This document shows, piece by piece, positions 28,687 to 38,885 of a stretch of 64,000 nucleotides of DNA (position 1 is the first letter of the stretch; every line of letters starts with the position of its first letter). The translations under genes were made by a program, and so were the position numbers. Below the pieces are notes generated by a model. The model worked only from the letters and a program-made list of their open reading frames with translations. It searched no databases and had not been told where the DNA came from. Origin of the DNA: Mycobacterium pinniadriaticum (GTDB lineage: Bacteria > Actinomycetota > Actinomycetes > Mycobacteriales > Mycobacteriaceae); the NCBI RefSeq assembly GCF_026242045.1, contig NZ_JAPJDO010000010.1, positions 124,001-188,000 of the forward strand, in the 5' to 3' direction.

Positions 28687-30567
28687 GTGGCGTTGGAGCC
28701 GGATGTACGCGCGACCTACGGCGCGTCCCTGTCGCCCGACGCGACGGCGTTCGCCCACATCGTCGACGACGGGGGATATCCGCGCGCTGTCCAACGGTTC
28801 CTGCGCGGCTGGCGGGCAAGTTCGTCTCGCGACGTCGAACTCCCGGTGCGGGGACCGGTCACCCGGGTCATCCATTCCGCCGACGGGCACTGGCTGGCCT
28901 GCCAGGTCGCCCCGGAGGGCGGCACCAGAAGCCAGATCTGGGTGGTGACCACCGACCCCGACGACCGGATGGCCCGCCGCATCGACGGGATGGGCGAGGA
29001 TTTCATGGCGGGCACCGCTGAGCTCATCGCCTGGGACGGCACCCAGGTCTGCGCCATCCTCACTGGTGAGGACGGTATCGGCCAGTCCAGCCTGATCGAC
29101 CCGGAAGACGGCTACGTGACGGTGCTGGATCGCCGGACCGGCGGCCGGCTCGTCGACGCCTGGGCCGGCTCGGCGCTGATTCGGGTCGGCCCCCGCGGCT
29201 ACCGCGAGCTGATCATGCTGACGGGTTCGACCGAAGTCGCGCTGCTGCCGTCCGATCCCGGTTCGTCGACCGATATGGGCGTGATACTGGACGACCATCA
29301 TCCGCGGCGGCTGCGATCGGGACCGGACGGCGAGGAGACCACGCTGTATCACCCGGCGTACACCTACGGTCGGGACTTCGTCGGAGGCTATGTTCGCGCG
29401 CTGATCCGCAGCGACAACGGCGCATCGCACAGTCGTCTGCTCGAGGTCACCGTCACCCCCGACGGGGTGGTCTACCACGTGGCCGCCGAGCGTCCAGGGT
29501 ACGACCTCGACGAGTTCGTGGTGAGTGACGACCTGTCTACCGTCGCGCTGCTGTGGAACATCAACGGCTGCAGCGAATTACAGGTACTCGAGTACGCCGA
29601 CCGCACGCTCACCGAACCAATCCCGTTACCCAATCTGGTCGCCGGTGAACTGTCCATCAGCGCGGGTGGGTCGATGGTGGCGATGACGGTGCAGGGATCC
29701 GATTTGCCGCGCACCGTCGAGCTCGTCGACCCGCGGTCGCGGGAGTGGGAGCGCATCGACCGTAAGCCCAGCATCGGCCCGGTCTCGTCTCGCCCGAGAC
29801 TGCACACCGTGACTGCACGCGACGGCCGTTCGCTGTCCGGCTGGCTGTATTGTCCGCCGCCCGGTGTGGAGCAGGCTGGAACGATGATCTACCTGCACGG
29901 TGGCCCGGAGGGCCAGGCCCGGCCCTCGCACAGCGAGATCTTTCCCGGTTTGCTCGACGAGGGGATTGCGGTATTCACCCCGAACGTGCGGGGTTCGGGG
30001 GGGCAAGGTCGGGAATTTGTTCATGCCGACGACAAGGAGAAGCGGTTCGGGGCCATTGACGACGTGGCCGACTGCGCTCGCTATCTGGTTTCGCACGGGC
30101 TGGCCGATAAAGGCCGGATCGCCTGTGCGGGTTGGTCTTACGGCGGCTACCTGACGATGGCCGCGTTGACCTTCCATCCGGAGCTCTTTGTCGCCGGGGT
30201 CAGTATCTGCGGAATGAGCGATCTGCTCACCTTCTACCGCAACACCGAGCCGTGGATCGCGACGGCTTCCTACCCCGAATACGGTCATCCCATCGCGGAC
30301 CGCGAGCTACTCGAGGAGCTCTCGCCACTGCGACGAGTGGATGCGCTGGTCGCCCCGCTGCTGGTGGTGCACGGTGGCACCGACACCAACGTTCCGGTCA
30401 GCGAATCCGAGCAGATCGTCGAGGCGCTGCGGGCGCGCGGCCGCACCGTGCGCTATCTGCTGTTCGACGATGACGGGCACGAAATCGTCAAACGCGAAAA
30501 CCATGCCGCACTGGCCCGGGCGGTGGCGGACTGGCTGGCCGCGGCCTTTGATCGCGATCATGTTTAG
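28687..30567 (+). CDS. S9-family serine peptidase (prolyl oligopeptidase type)
   Basis: A 626-residue protein from a GTG (GAGAAAGTGAGG upstream). Residues 20-370 are a repeated beta-strand propeller. Residues 380-620 are the alpha/beta hydrolase domain: oxyanion region YLHGGPEGQARP, nucleophile GWSYGGYLT near residue 485, Asp in HGGTDTNVPV and His in DDDGHEIVKREN. It probably acts as an acylaminoacyl- or dipeptidyl-peptidase in the cytosol. No signal peptide is visible. Confidence 0.9.
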   Translation: MALEPDVRATYGASLSPDATAFAHIVDDGGYPRAVQRFLRGWRASSSRDVELPVRGPVTRVIHSADGHWLACQVAPEGGTRSQIWVVTTDPDDRMARRIDGMGEDFMAGTAELIAWDGTQVCAILTGEDGIGQSSLIDPEDGYVTVLDRRTGGRLVDAWAGSALIRVGPRGYRELIMLTGSTEVALLPSDPGSSTDMGVILDDHHPRRLRSGPDGEETTLYHPAYTYGRDFVGGYVRALIRSDNGASHSRLLEVTVTPDGVVYHVAAERPGYDLDEFVVSDDLSTVALLWNINGCSELQVLEYADRTLTEPIPLPNLVAGELSISAGGSMVAMTVQGSDLPRTVELVDPRSREWERIDRKPSIGPVSSRPRLHTVTARDGRSLSGWLYCPPPGVEQAGTMIYLHGGPEGQARPSHSEIFPGLLDEGIAVFTPNVRGSGGQGREFVHADDKEKRFGAIDDVADCARYLVSHGLADKGRIACAGWSYGGYLTMAALTFHPELFVAGVSICGMSDLLTFYRNTEPWIATASYPEYGHPIADRELLEELSPLRRVDALVAPLLVVHGGTDTNVPVSESEQIVEALRARGRTVRYLLFDDDGHEIVKRENHAALARAVADWLAAAFDRDHV

Positions 30568-30628
30568 GAAACTTTCGGGCGGGTAAAACCTTGTGCGCCA
30601 AGTGTTGCGGACGTCAAGGAGGATCCCC

Positions 30629-30838
30629 ATGGGAGGCCGCCGAGTTCTAGGCGTGATCGTGATCGTGTGGCTGCTGATCGGAGTTTTCGCCACCTGGCAG
30701 CGCGGTTACTTCTCCAACAGCCAAACCAACTGCGCTACCGCGGGCTCCATTGCTCTGACGGTGGTGGCAGGGCCGCTCAACTATGCGGGAGTCAATCCCA
30801 CCGTCGCGAGCTGCAACCTGCCGCAACCCAGCCAGTAG
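30629..30838 (+). CDS. Small secreted or membrane-anchored protein
   Basis: 69 residues from the ATG at 30629, preceded by a perfect AAGGAGG site. An N-terminal hydrophobic helix (VLGVIVIVWLLIGVFATW) acts as a signal anchor, followed by a short exported part with two cysteines (TNCATAG and ASCNLP) that may form a disulfide. It lies in a run of small genes before bkaR. Function unknown. Confidence 0.7.
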   Translation: MGGRRVLGVIVIVWLLIGVFATWQRGYFSNSQTNCATAGSIALTVVAGPLNYAGVNPTVASCNLPQPSQ

Positions 30839-30878
30839 CGATGAAAGTAGTTCAGCAAAAGACTATCTGGAGGAAGCG

Positions 30879-31034
30879 ATGATCGTTCTCGGAGCAATCC
30901 TGCTCATCCTGGGATTCGTTCTCAATATTCCGATCCTGTGGACCATCGGCGTGATCCTGCTGGTGGTCGGTGCGGTCCTGTGGCTGCTCGGCAGCATCGG
31001 GCGCCCGGTCGGCGGCCGGCGCTACTGGTATTGA
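30879..31034 (+). CDS. Small two-helix membrane protein (DUF6131-like)
   Basis: 51 residues from the ATG at 30879 (GGAGG site). Nearly the whole protein is two hydrophobic segments (IVLGAILLILGFVLNIPIL and TIGVILLVVGAVLWLLG), with the tail [11 protein letters not shown] typical of the DUF6131 family of actinobacteria. Its 3' end overlaps bkaR by 13 bases, convergently. Confidence 0.75.
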   Translation: MIVLGAILLILGFVLNIPILWTIGVILLVVGAVLWLLGSIGRPVGGRRYWY

Positions 31035-31702
31035 CCGACGCCGCCGCTGGCATGGTGGTCGGCGGAGGACAACGCCGCTACCGTCATGGCCCGTAGGACA
31101 TCGCGTGAACGCCCCGGGTCGGCCGATCTGGCCGCCAGGGGCTTCATGCTGTGTGGGGTCGAGTTGAGCAGGCCGAACACCGCGTGCGCCATCAGCCGGG
31201 CGTCGGCCTCATCGAGGTCGGGACGTACCTCGCGCTGCACCGCGACCCAGATTTCGACGTAGCTGCGCTGTGCGCGCCGGACCTGACGCTGCGCCGTGAC
31301 CGGGAGGTGCGCGAGGTCACGGTCCTGGATGCGGATGAGGTCGGACTCACCCAGTGCGAAGTCGAGGTGAAATTCGATCAGGCCGGACAGCGCCGCGGCG
31401 GGATCACCCGCCTCGGCGACCACCGCCCGCGCGCCGGCCAGCAGTCGGGTGCTGATGCCGACCAGGAGTTCGACCAGGAGCGCTTCCTTGTTGGGGAAGT
31501 GCCGGTAGATCGCCGGGCCGCTGACCCCGGCTGCGGCGCCGATGTCCTCGAGGCGAACGGCCTGGAAGCCCTTGTCCGCCATCAACCGTTCCGCGGCCGC
31601 CAGCAAGGCAGAACGGCGATCCGACTTCTGCCTGCTTCGACGGGTGGGAGTGTCGATGGGAGCTCTCCGGGAACGGGTCTGGACGTTTCGGTTAATCTTC
31701 AC
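31022..31702 (-). CDS. bkaR: TetR-family repressor BkaR
   Basis: A 226-residue protein from a GTG; no other start exists before the conserved domain. The HTH spans about residues 30-75 ([37 protein letters not shown]), and the rest is a ligand-binding helical domain. It is divergent from the branched-chain keto-acid operon and matches Rv2506 (BkaR), a known repressor of that operon (from memory). The start codon lies inside a nested dyad, so it probably controls itself and accD1. In M. tuberculosis fadD35, scoA and scoB lie between bkaR and accD1; they are absent here. Confidence 0.9.
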   Translation of the reverse strand: MKINRNVQTRSRRAPIDTPTRRSRQKSDRRSALLAAAERLMADKGFQAVRLEDIGAAAGVSGPAIYRHFPNKEALLVELLVGISTRLLAGARAVVAEAGDPAAALSGLIEFHLDFALGESDLIRIQDRDLAHLPVTAQRQVRRAQRSYVEIWVAVQREVRPDLDEADARLMAHAVFGLLNSTPHSMKPLAARSADPGRSRDVLRAMTVAALSSADHHASGGVGQYQ

Positions 31703-31731
31703 TAACGTTACACGAGTTAGTCGTCATTAAC
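31691..31731. promoter_or_regulatory. Nested dyad, candidate BkaR operator
   Basis: GTTAAT (31691-31696) pairs with ATTAAC (31726-31731), and ACTAAC (31701-31706) pairs with GTTAGT (31716-31721); both dyads share the centre at 31711. The site covers the bkaR start codon and lies 25 bases ahead of accD1, as expected for a TetR-type operator shared by divergent promoters. Confidence 0.75.
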
Positions 31732-31755
31732 TCAATTCGCGACGGGACTTCGACC

Positions 31756-33306
31756 ATGGCATCACCGGCCGTCAACCGCGAAGCGCATCTGCAGCTCGTC
31801 GAGCAGTTGCGCGGCAAGCTGGCTGCGGCGGCACTCGGGGGGCCGGAGCGCGCGCGCGAGCGACACGTTGCCCGCGGCAAGCTCCTGCCGCGCGACCGGG
31901 TGGACGGGCTGCTGGATCCCGGTAGCGCTCTGCTGGAGGTCGCTCCCTTGGCCGCCGACGGTATGTACGACGACGAGTGTCCGGCGGCCGGCATCATCAC
32001 CGGCATCGGGCGGGTATCGGGACGGGAGTGCATGATCGTCGCCAACGACGCGACGGTCAAAGGCGGCACCTACTACCCGGTGACGGTGAAAAAACACCTG
32101 CGTGCCCAGGAAATCGCGCTGGAGAACCGGCTGCCGTGCGTCTACCTCGTCGACTCCGGCGGCGCGTTCCTGCCCCGCCAGGACGAAGTGTTTCCCGATC
32201 GCGACCACTTCGGCCGCATCTTCTACAACCAGGCCACGATGAGCGCGGCGGGCATCCCGCAGATCGCGGCCGTGCTGGGCTCCTGCACCGCCGGCGGCGC
32301 CTACGTTCCCGCGATGAGCGACGAGGCCGTCATCGTGCGTAACCAGGGCACGATCTTCCTGGGTGGCCCACCGCTGGTGAAGGCCGCCACCGGCGAAGTG
32401 GTGACCGCCGAGGAACTGGGCGGGGGCGACCTGCACTCCAAGACCTCCGGCGTCACCGACCACCTGGCCCATGACGACCGCGACGCACTGCGCATCGTCC
32501 GCCGGATCATCGCCACGCTCGGCCCGCGGGAACCACGGCCGTGGGACGTGCGACCCGTTGTCGACGCGGTCGTCGACCAGCATGAGCTCTACGACGTCGT
32601 GCCGGTCGATGCCCGGGTTCCCTACGATGTGCACGAGGTGATCACCCGCATCGTCGACGGCGGTGAATTCAGTGAGTTCAAGGCCGAATACGGCACCACC
32701 CTGGTCACCGGTTTCGCCCACATCCACGGCCATCCGGTCGGCATCGTCGCCAACAACGGCGTGCTGTTCGGTGAATCCGCCCTCAAAGGAGCACATTTCA
32801 TCGAGCTCTGTGACAAGCGGATGGTGCCGCTGGTGTTTCTGCAGAACATCACCGGGTTCATGGTCGGCCGCGACTACGAGGCCGGCGGCATCGCCAAGCA
32901 CGGCGCGAAGATGGTGACGGCGGTGGCCTGCGCGCGGGTACCCAAGCTGACGGTCGTCATCGGCGGCTCGTATGGCGCCGGCAACTATTCGATGTGCGGG
33001 CGGGCCTATTCGCCGCGGTTCCTCTGGATGTGGCCCAACGCCCGGATCTCGGTGATGGGCGGAGAGCAGGCGGCCTCGGTGTTGGCCACGGTGCGTGGCG
33101 AGATGACGCCGCAGGAAGAGGATGCCTTCAAGGCGCCGATCCGCGCGCAATACGAACATCAGGGCAACCCGTACTACTCGACCGCGCGGCTGTGGGACGA
33201 CGGAGTCATCGACCCCGCCGACACCAGAACTGTTCTGGGTCTGGCATTGTCGGTAACCGCCAACGCTCCCGTCGAGGCCGTGTCCTACGGCGTCTTCAGG
33301 ATGTGA
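31756..33306 (+). CDS. accD1: Acyl-CoA carboxylase beta subunit AccD1
   Basis: 516 residues, the normal length for carboxyltransferase beta subunits. The two crotonase-like halves are visible: the acyl-CoA domain with [19 protein letters not shown] and [17 protein letters not shown], then the biotin domain with [20 protein letters not shown] and [14 protein letters not shown]. These patterns are those of 3-methylcrotonyl-CoA carboxylases. It works with AccA1 two bases downstream to carboxylate 3-methylcrotonyl-CoA in leucine breakdown. First gene of the operon. Confidence 0.95.
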   Translation: MASPAVNREAHLQLVEQLRGKLAAAALGGPERARERHVARGKLLPRDRVDGLLDPGSALLEVAPLAADGMYDDECPAAGIITGIGRVSGRECMIVANDATVKGGTYYPVTVKKHLRAQEIALENRLPCVYLVDSGGAFLPRQDEVFPDRDHFGRIFYNQATMSAAGIPQIAAVLGSCTAGGAYVPAMSDEAVIVRNQGTIFLGGPPLVKAATGEVVTAEELGGGDLHSKTSGVTDHLAHDDRDALRIVRRIIATLGPREPRPWDVRPVVDAVVDQHELYDVVPVDARVPYDVHEVITRIVDGGEFSEFKAEYGTTLVTGFAHIHGHPVGIVANNGVLFGESALKGAHFIELCDKRMVPLVFLQNITGFMVGRDYEAGGIAKHGAKMVTAVACARVPKLTVVIGGSYGAGNYSMCGRAYSPRFLWMWPNARISVMGGEQAASVLATVRGEMTPQEEDAFKAPIRAQYEHQGNPYYSTARLWDDGVIDPADTRTVLGLALSVTANAPVEAVSYGVFRM

Positions 33307-33308
33307 CG

Positions 33309-35279
33309 ATGTTTACCAGTGTGCTAGTCGCCAATCGCGGTGAGATCGCCGTGCGGGTCATCCGCACCCTCAAGGCGATGGGGATCGGATCGGTGGCCGT
33401 TTACAGCGACGCCGACGCCGGCGCCCGCCATGTCACCGAGGCCGACATCGCGGTGCGGATCGGACCTGCACCGGCGAGGCTGAGCTACCTCGACATCGAT
33501 GCCGTCGTCGCCGCGGCGCTGCGCACCGGCGCCCAGGCCGTCCATCCCGGTTATGGTTTCCTCTCGGAGAATTCCGATTTCGCCGCGGCGCTGGAGCGGG
33601 CCGGGCTCGCGTTCATCGGGCCGCCGTCGGCCGCGATCCGCACGATGGGCGACAAGATCGCCGCCAAGGCGGCGGTGTCGGCGTTCGGGGTTCCGGTGGT
33701 GCCGGGCATTGCCCGGCCCGGTTTGACCGACAACGAACTCATCGAGGCCGCAGCCGATATCGGTTATCCGATCCTGGTCAAACCGTCCGCGGGTGGCGGC
33801 GGTAAGGGCATGCGGCGCGTCGACGATGCCGCCGAGTTGCCGGCCGCGCTGGCCGCGGCCCGACGGGAATCCGGCGCGGCTTTCGGCGACGACACCCTGT
33901 TCCTCGAGCGATTCGTCCTGCGGCCCCGGCATATCGAGGTCCAGGTGCTCGCCGACCGTTTCGGGACTGTCGTGCATTTCGGGGAGCGTGAGTGCAGTCT
34001 GCAACGCCGCCATCAGAAGGTCATCGAGGAAGCGCCGTCCCCGCTGCTCGATGCCGGTACCCGCGCACGCATCGGTGCCGCCGCCTGTGACACTGCCCGC
34101 AGCGTCGACTACATCGGCGCGGGCACCGTCGAATTCATCGTCTCCGCCGACCAGCCCGACGAGTTCTTCTTCATGGAGATGAACACCCGGCTACAGGTCG
34201 AGCATCCGGTCACCGAGATGGTCACCGGATACGACCTCGTCGAGTGGCAGGTGCGGGTCGCGGCGGGGGAGAAGCTGGCGATCACCCAGGACGACATCTC
34301 GCTGGATGGGCACGCGATCGAGGCCCGGGTGTATGCCGAGGATCCCGCCGCCGGCTTCCTGCCCACCGGCGGCCCGGTGCTCGGGTTGCGCGAGCCCGCC
34401 GGTGACGGGATCCGGGTGGATTCCGGTCTGTCGCAAGGGATGACGATAGGCAGCGAGTACGACCCGATGTTGTCGAAGGTGATCGGCTTCGGGGCAGACC
34501 GCAGCGCCGCGTTGCGCACCCTCGACCGGGCGTTGTCGCAGACCGCGGTTTTGGGTGTGGGCACCAACGTGGAATTCCTGCGGTTCCTGCTGGCCGACGA
34601 GGATGTGGCTGCGGGACGGCTCGACACCGGGCTGATCGACCGTACTGTCTTTGCCGCTGAACCGGTAGGCGGCGAGGCGTTCATCGCCGCCGCGGCCTAC
34701 CGTTGGCTGCAGCGGTGGCCGGTAGGGGTCACTGATCTGTGGGATGTGCCGTCGGGCTGGCGAATCGGAGCACCGGCGCCCACGAGCATTCGGCTGCGGG
34801 CCGGTGCCCACACCGACCACGTCCACATCACCGGGACGCCGGCCGCCGCGGTCGCTCACATCGAGGACGGTGAAAGCCGTTCGCTGTCAGCCCAGTTGGC
34901 CGGCGACGAGCTCGCCGTCACCATCGACGGTCTGCGCAGCACCTACACGGTGGCCGCCGACGGTCACCAGATCTGGCTGGCCGGCGCGGGCCGGACGGTG
35001 ATGCTGGAGGAGGTGCGCGAAGCGCCGGTGCGCCCCGACGACGAGCACAGCGGCGACGCCGAACTCGTCAGTCCGATGCCGGGCTCGGTTGTCGCGATCG
35101 GTGTGTCCGACGGCGACGAGATCACCGCGGGCACGGTGGTGGTCGCCGTCGAAGCGATGAAGATGGAGCATTCGCTGACCGCGCCGGTCGACGGGGTGGT
35201 CGAACTGCACGTCGCGGTGGGCGATCAGGTCAAGGTGGGACAGCTGCTGGCCAAGGTCACGGCCGCCTCAGAAAAGTAA
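33309..35279 (+). CDS. accA1: Acyl-CoA carboxylase alpha subunit AccA1 (biotin carboxylase/BCCP)
   Basis: 656 residues from the ATG at 33309 ([19 protein letters not shown]). The biotin carboxylase domain (1-450) has the glycine-rich ATP loop [14 protein letters not shown] and the catalytic [15 protein letters not shown] linker and barrel region follow, then the biotinyl domain with [15 protein letters not shown], where the Lys of MKM is biotinylated. It partners with AccD1. Separated from accD1 by two bases and from fadE19 by 19. Confidence 0.96.
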   Translation: MFTSVLVANRGEIAVRVIRTLKAMGIGSVAVYSDADAGARHVTEADIAVRIGPAPARLSYLDIDAVVAAALRTGAQAVHPGYGFLSENSDFAAALERAGLAFIGPPSAAIRTMGDKIAAKAAVSAFGVPVVPGIARPGLTDNELIEAAADIGYPILVKPSAGGGGKGMRRVDDAAELPAALAAARRESGAAFGDDTLFLERFVLRPRHIEVQVLADRFGTVVHFGERECSLQRRHQKVIEEAPSPLLDAGTRARIGAAACDTARSVDYIGAGTVEFIVSADQPDEFFFMEMNTRLQVEHPVTEMVTGYDLVEWQVRVAAGEKLAITQDDISLDGHAIEARVYAEDPAAGFLPTGGPVLGLREPAGDGIRVDSGLSQGMTIGSEYDPMLSKVIGFGADRSAALRTLDRALSQTAVLGVGTNVEFLRFLLADEDVAAGRLDTGLIDRTVFAAEPVGGEAFIAAAAYRWLQRWPVGVTDLWDVPSGWRIGAPAPTSIRLRAGAHTDHVHITGTPAAAVAHIEDGESRSLSAQLAGDELAVTIDGLRSTYTVAADGHQIWLAGAGRTVMLEEVREAPVRPDDEHSGDAELVSPMPGSVVAIGVSDGDEITAGTVVVAVEAMKMEHSLTAPVDGVVELHVAVGDQVKVGQLLAKVTAASEK

Positions 35280-35298
35280 GAGCGGAGAAAGTGCGACA

Positions 35299-36459
35299 AT
35301 GACTGACTTCCTATCCACGGGAACACTTCCCGACGAGTACGAGCAACTCGCCAAGACGGTGCGCGATTTCGCCCGCGCTGTGGTCGCCCCGGTGTCGGCC
35401 AAACACGATGCGGAACACAGCTTCCCGTATGAGGTGGTAGCCGGGATGGCCGAGATGGGCCTGTTCGGGTTGCCGTTCCCCGAGGAATACGGCGGCATGG
35501 GCGGCGACTATTTCGCCCTGTGTCTGGCGCTGGAGGAGCTCGGCAAGGTCGACCAGAGTGTCGCCATCACACTGGAGGCCGGGGTGTCGCTGGGTGCGAT
35601 GCCGGTCTACCGGTTCGGCACCGAGGCGCAGAAGCAGGAATGGCTGCCGCAGCTGACCAGCGGCCGAGCACTCGGGGCGTTCGGCCTCACCGAGGCCGGC
35701 GGCGGCACCGATGCGGGGGCCACCAAGACCACCGCCCGGCTGGACGACGGGCACTGGGTGATCAACGGGTCCAAGCAGTTCATCACCAACTCGGGCACCG
35801 ATATCACCCGGCTGGTCACCGTCACCGCCGTGACCGGTGGCGACGGCGACAACCGGGAGATCTCCTCGATCCTGGTACCGGTGCCCACACCGGGGTTCAC
35901 CGCCGAGCCCGCCTACGACAAGGTCGGCTGGAACGCCTCGGACACCCATCCGCTGACCTTCTCCGATGTGCGGGTGCCAGCCGAGAACCTCCTTGGCCAG
36001 CCAGGTCGCGGCTATGCCAACTTCCTGCGGATCCTCGACGAGGGCCGGATCGCGATCGCGGCGCTGTCGACCGGCGCGGCACAAGGCTGTGTCGACGAGA
36101 GCGTGAAGTACGCCGCCGAGCGGGCCGCCTTCGGCCAGCCGATCGGGAAGTACCAGGCGATCGAGTTCAAGATCGCCCGTATGGAGGCCCGTGCCCATGC
36201 CGCCCGCACCGCCTACTACGACGCGGCGGCGCTGATGCTGGCCGGAAAGCCGTTCAAGAAGGAGGCGGCGATCGCCAAGATGATCGCCAGCGAGGCCGCC
36301 ATGGACAATGCCCGTGACGCCACCCAGATTCACGGCGGCTACGGTTTCATGAACGAATACCCGGTGGCCCGGCACTACCGGGACAGCAAGATCCTCGAGA
36401 TCGGTGAGGGGACAACCGAAGTGCAGCTGATGATCATCGCCCGGCAGATGGGACTGTAG
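35299..36459 (+). CDS. fadE19: Acyl-CoA dehydrogenase FadE19
   Basis: 386 residues, standard for FAD acyl-CoA dehydrogenases. Signatures include FGLTEAGGGTDAGATKTTA (FAD/substrate region), ERAAFGQPIGKYQAIEFKIA and the C-terminal QIHGGYGFMNEYPVARHYRD. The position between AccA1/AccD1 and BkdABC points to isovaleryl-CoA (or other branched short acyl-CoA) oxidation to 3-methylcrotonyl-CoA. The catalytic Glu assignment was not attempted. The stop abuts the next gene's GTG. Confidence 0.93.
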   Translation: MTDFLSTGTLPDEYEQLAKTVRDFARAVVAPVSAKHDAEHSFPYEVVAGMAEMGLFGLPFPEEYGGMGGDYFALCLALEELGKVDQSVAITLEAGVSLGAMPVYRFGTEAQKQEWLPQLTSGRALGAFGLTEAGGGTDAGATKTTARLDDGHWVINGSKQFITNSGTDITRLVTVTAVTGGDGDNREISSILVPVPTPGFTAEPAYDKVGWNASDTHPLTFSDVRVPAENLLGQPGRGYANFLRILDEGRIAIAALSTGAAQGCVDESVKYAAERAAFGQPIGKYQAIEFKIARMEARAHAARTAYYDAAALMLAGKPFKKEAAIAKMIASEAAMDNARDATQIHGGYGFMNEYPVARHYRDSKILEIGEGTTEVQLMIIARQMGL

Positions 36460-36948
36460 GTGAGCGAGTCCTCCGAGGAGAAAGTCGTCGTCCAGCGCGG
36501 CTTGTGGTTCGAGGAGTTCGAGCTCGGGGTCCGTTACGTGCACGCCCCCGGCCGTACCATCACCGAAGCCGACAACGTCTTGTTCACCACGTTGACGATG
36601 AACACCCAGGCGCTGCACCTCGACGCGGCCTTCTCCGACGCACTGCCACCGTTCAACCAGCGGCTGGTGAACTCCATGTTCACCTTGTCCACCCTGGTCG
36701 GCCTTTCGGTGACCCAGCTGACGCAGGGCACCATCGTCGGCAACCTGGGATTCTCCGACATCGCGTTCCCCAAGCCGCTTTTCCACGGGGACACCATGTA
36801 CGCCGAGACCGTCGTCACCGACAAACGCGAATCCAAGAGCCGCCCCGGTGAGGGGATCGTCACCTTCGCTCACACCGCGCGCAACCAGCACGGCGACATC
36901 GTCGCGACAGCCACCCGCAAGACCATGGTCAGGAAGAAGCCCGCCTGA
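36460..36948 (+). CDS. MaoC-like (hotdog) dehydratase
   Basis: A 162-residue protein from a GTG immediately after fadE19. Hotdog-fold features: GLWFEEFELGVRYVHAPGRTITEADN, where the hydratase Asp/His motif region normally falls, then FTTLTMNTQALHLDAAFS and LGFSDIAFPKPLFHGDTMY. It matches Rv2499c by position. In this pathway the missing step is hydration of 3-methylglutaconyl-CoA to HMG-CoA, so that is the most economical role, by inference. It overlaps citE by one base. Confidence 0.85.
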   Translation: MSESSEEKVVVQRGLWFEEFELGVRYVHAPGRTITEADNVLFTTLTMNTQALHLDAAFSDALPPFNQRLVNSMFTLSTLVGLSVTQLTQGTIVGNLGFSDIAFPKPLFHGDTMYAETVVTDKRESKSRPGEGIVTFAHTARNQHGDIVATATRKTMVRKKPA

Positions 36949-37766
36949 TGGCACTCGACAACCCCGGCCCCGCCTGGCTGTTCTGCCCCGCCGACCGCCC
37001 CGAGCGATTCGAGAAAGCCGCTGCGGCAGCCGATATCGTCATCCTCGACCTCGAAGACGGGGTTGCGGCCAAGGACCGGGACGCTGCCCGTGAGGCGCTG
37101 GTGGCAACCCAGCTCGATCCGGGCCGCACCGTGGTGCGCGTCAACCCGTCGACCACACCCGATCATCCGCGCGACCTCGCAGCGCTCGCACGCACGCCGT
37201 ACACCACGGTGATGTTGGCCAAGACGGAATCCGCTGAACAGGTGGCCGCGTTGGCGCCGCTGGACGTTGTGGTGTTGGTCGAAACGCCCTTGGGCGCGCT
37301 CAATGTCGTCGAGTCCACCCGGGCGGACAACGCCCTGGCGGTCATGTGGGGCGCCGAGGATTTGTTCGCCGTTCTGGGTGGCACCGCCAACCGCTACCCG
37401 GACGGCTCCTACCGCGAAGTCGCCCGGCACGTGCGCTCGCAGAGCTTGCTGGCCGCCAAGGCGTACGGTCGGCTCGCGCTGGATTCGGTGTACCTCGACA
37501 TCAAGAATCTGGACGGCCTGCGCGCCGAGGTCGACGACGCCGTCGCCGTGGGTTTCGACGCCAAAGTGGCCATCCACCCTAGCCAGCTCGCGGTGATCAG
37601 GGAGGGCTACCTTCCCAGCGCTGAACAGGTAGGTTGGGCACGACACGTGCTCGAGGCGGCCCGCGATGAACGCGGTGTCTTCCAATTCGAGGGCATAATG
37701 GTGGATGCCCCGGTGCTTCGGCGAGCAGAGCGCATAGTCCAGCTGGCGCCCGACCCCGGCCGCTAG
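36948..37766 (+). CDS. citE: CitE-like beta-hydroxyacyl-CoA lyase
   Basis: 272 residues, CitE/HpcH family: LFCPADRPERFEKAAAAADI, then VILDLEDGVAAKDRDAAREAL, VVLVETPLGALNVVE and MWGAEDLFAVLGG with Mg-binding acidic residues, and KVAIHPSQLAVI. No other citrate lyase subunits are nearby. The orthologue Rv2498c is reported (from memory) to cleave HMG-CoA and citramalyl-CoA, which fits the final step of leucine degradation and itaconate use. Coupled to the MaoC gene. Confidence 0.9.
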   Translation: MALDNPGPAWLFCPADRPERFEKAAAAADIVILDLEDGVAAKDRDAAREALVATQLDPGRTVVRVNPSTTPDHPRDLAALARTPYTTVMLAKTESAEQVAALAPLDVVVLVETPLGALNVVESTRADNALAVMWGAEDLFAVLGGTANRYPDGSYREVARHVRSQSLLAAKAYGRLALDSVYLDIKNLDGLRAEVDDAVAVGFDAKVAIHPSQLAVIREGYLPSAEQVGWARHVLEAARDERGVFQFEGIMVDAPVLRRAERIVQLAPDPGR

Positions 37767-37825
37767 CTGGAGCCTGCTACAACAGGTTTGCTCCGACCGC
37801 CTCTGCACCGGTAGAGGAGGCGGTT

Positions 37826-38875
37826 ATGGATCAACCGGTTCAACTCATCGGGCCCGACGGAACCGCGACGGCCGAAAGCCGATATCGCCGTGACCTGCCG
37901 CCGGAAACCCTTGCCTGGCTCTATGAGAATCTCGTGGTCACCCGGGATCTCGACGTCGAGTTCGTCAATCTTCAACGGCAGGGCGAGTTGGCCCTCTATG
38001 CCTCCTGCCGCGGCCAGGAGGCCGCACAGGTCGGCGCCGCGGCATGCCTGCGCAAGACCGATTGGCTGTTCCCGCAATTCCGGGAACTCGGTGTCTTTCT
38101 GGTTCGTGGCATCGCACCCGGGCAACTGGCCGCCGTCTGGCGCGGCAGCTGGCACGGAGGCCTGGATTTCACCGGCAAGTGCTGTGCACCCGTCGCCATT
38201 CCGATCGCCACCCACGCCCTGCACGCGGTCGGCGCGGCGATGGGTGCCCAACGGCTCGGTGAGAATTCGCTGACCGTCGCCTTCCTTGGTGATGGCGCCA
38301 CCAGCGAGGGCGATTCGCACGAGGCGATGAACCTCGCCGCTGTCGAGAAGGTGCCGTGTGTCTTCTACATCCAGAACAATCAATGGGCGATTTCGGTGCC
38401 GGTGAGTCACCAATACGCGGCACCCACCATCGCGCACCGCGCCACTGGGTACGGGATGCCCGGAATCCGGGTGGACGGCAACGACGTCCTCGCCTGCTAT
38501 GCGGTGATGACCGAAGCCGCGCAGCGGGCACGGGCCGGCGACGGACCCACGCTCATCGAAGCGGTCACCTATCGGATGGAGCCGCACACCACCTCCGACG
38601 ACGCCACCCGGTACCGGAATGCCCGCGAACTGGAGGAATGGTCGGCGCGCGATCCGATCGCCCGGTACCGCACTTACCTGCAGCACGCCGGAGTCCTCAG
38701 CGAACGGCTGGAGAAAAGGGTGCAGGCGCGCTCGGCGCGACTGAAAACCGAACTTCGGGATGCGGTGGTCGGTGCCCCCGATCCGGATGTGGGTGAACTG
38801 TTCGACACCGTCTACGCCGAGATCACACCCGTGTTGTCGGTGCAACGTGCGCAACTGCGCGCCGAATTGGCATAG
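37826..38875 (+). CDS. bkdA: Branched-chain 2-oxoacid dehydrogenase E1 alpha
   Basis: 349 residues. The thiamine diphosphate binding signature GDGATSEGDSHEAMNLAAVEKVPCVFYIQNNQWAIS is present (quoted here only as landmarks: GDGATSEGD, then NNQWAIS), along with substrate-channel residues and RMEPHTTSDD. It decarboxylates branched-chain 2-oxo acids with BkdB. A 59-base gap from citE contains a possible ribosome-site-masking hairpin (37797-37823), so this gene may also be controlled separately. The AGAGGAGG site precedes the ATG. Confidence 0.93.
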   Translation: MDQPVQLIGPDGTATAESRYRRDLPPETLAWLYENLVVTRDLDVEFVNLQRQGELALYASCRGQEAAQVGAAACLRKTDWLFPQFRELGVFLVRGIAPGQLAAVWRGSWHGGLDFTGKCCAPVAIPIATHALHAVGAAMGAQRLGENSLTVAFLGDGATSEGDSHEAMNLAAVEKVPCVFYIQNNQWAISVPVSHQYAAPTIAHRATGYGMPGIRVDGNDVLACYAVMTEAAQRARAGDGPTLIEAVTYRMEPHTTSDDATRYRNARELEEWSARDPIARYRTYLQHAGVLSERLEKRVQARSARLKTELRDAVVGAPDPDVGELFDTVYAEITPVLSVQRAQLRAELA

Positions 38876-38885
38876 GAGGCATGAG

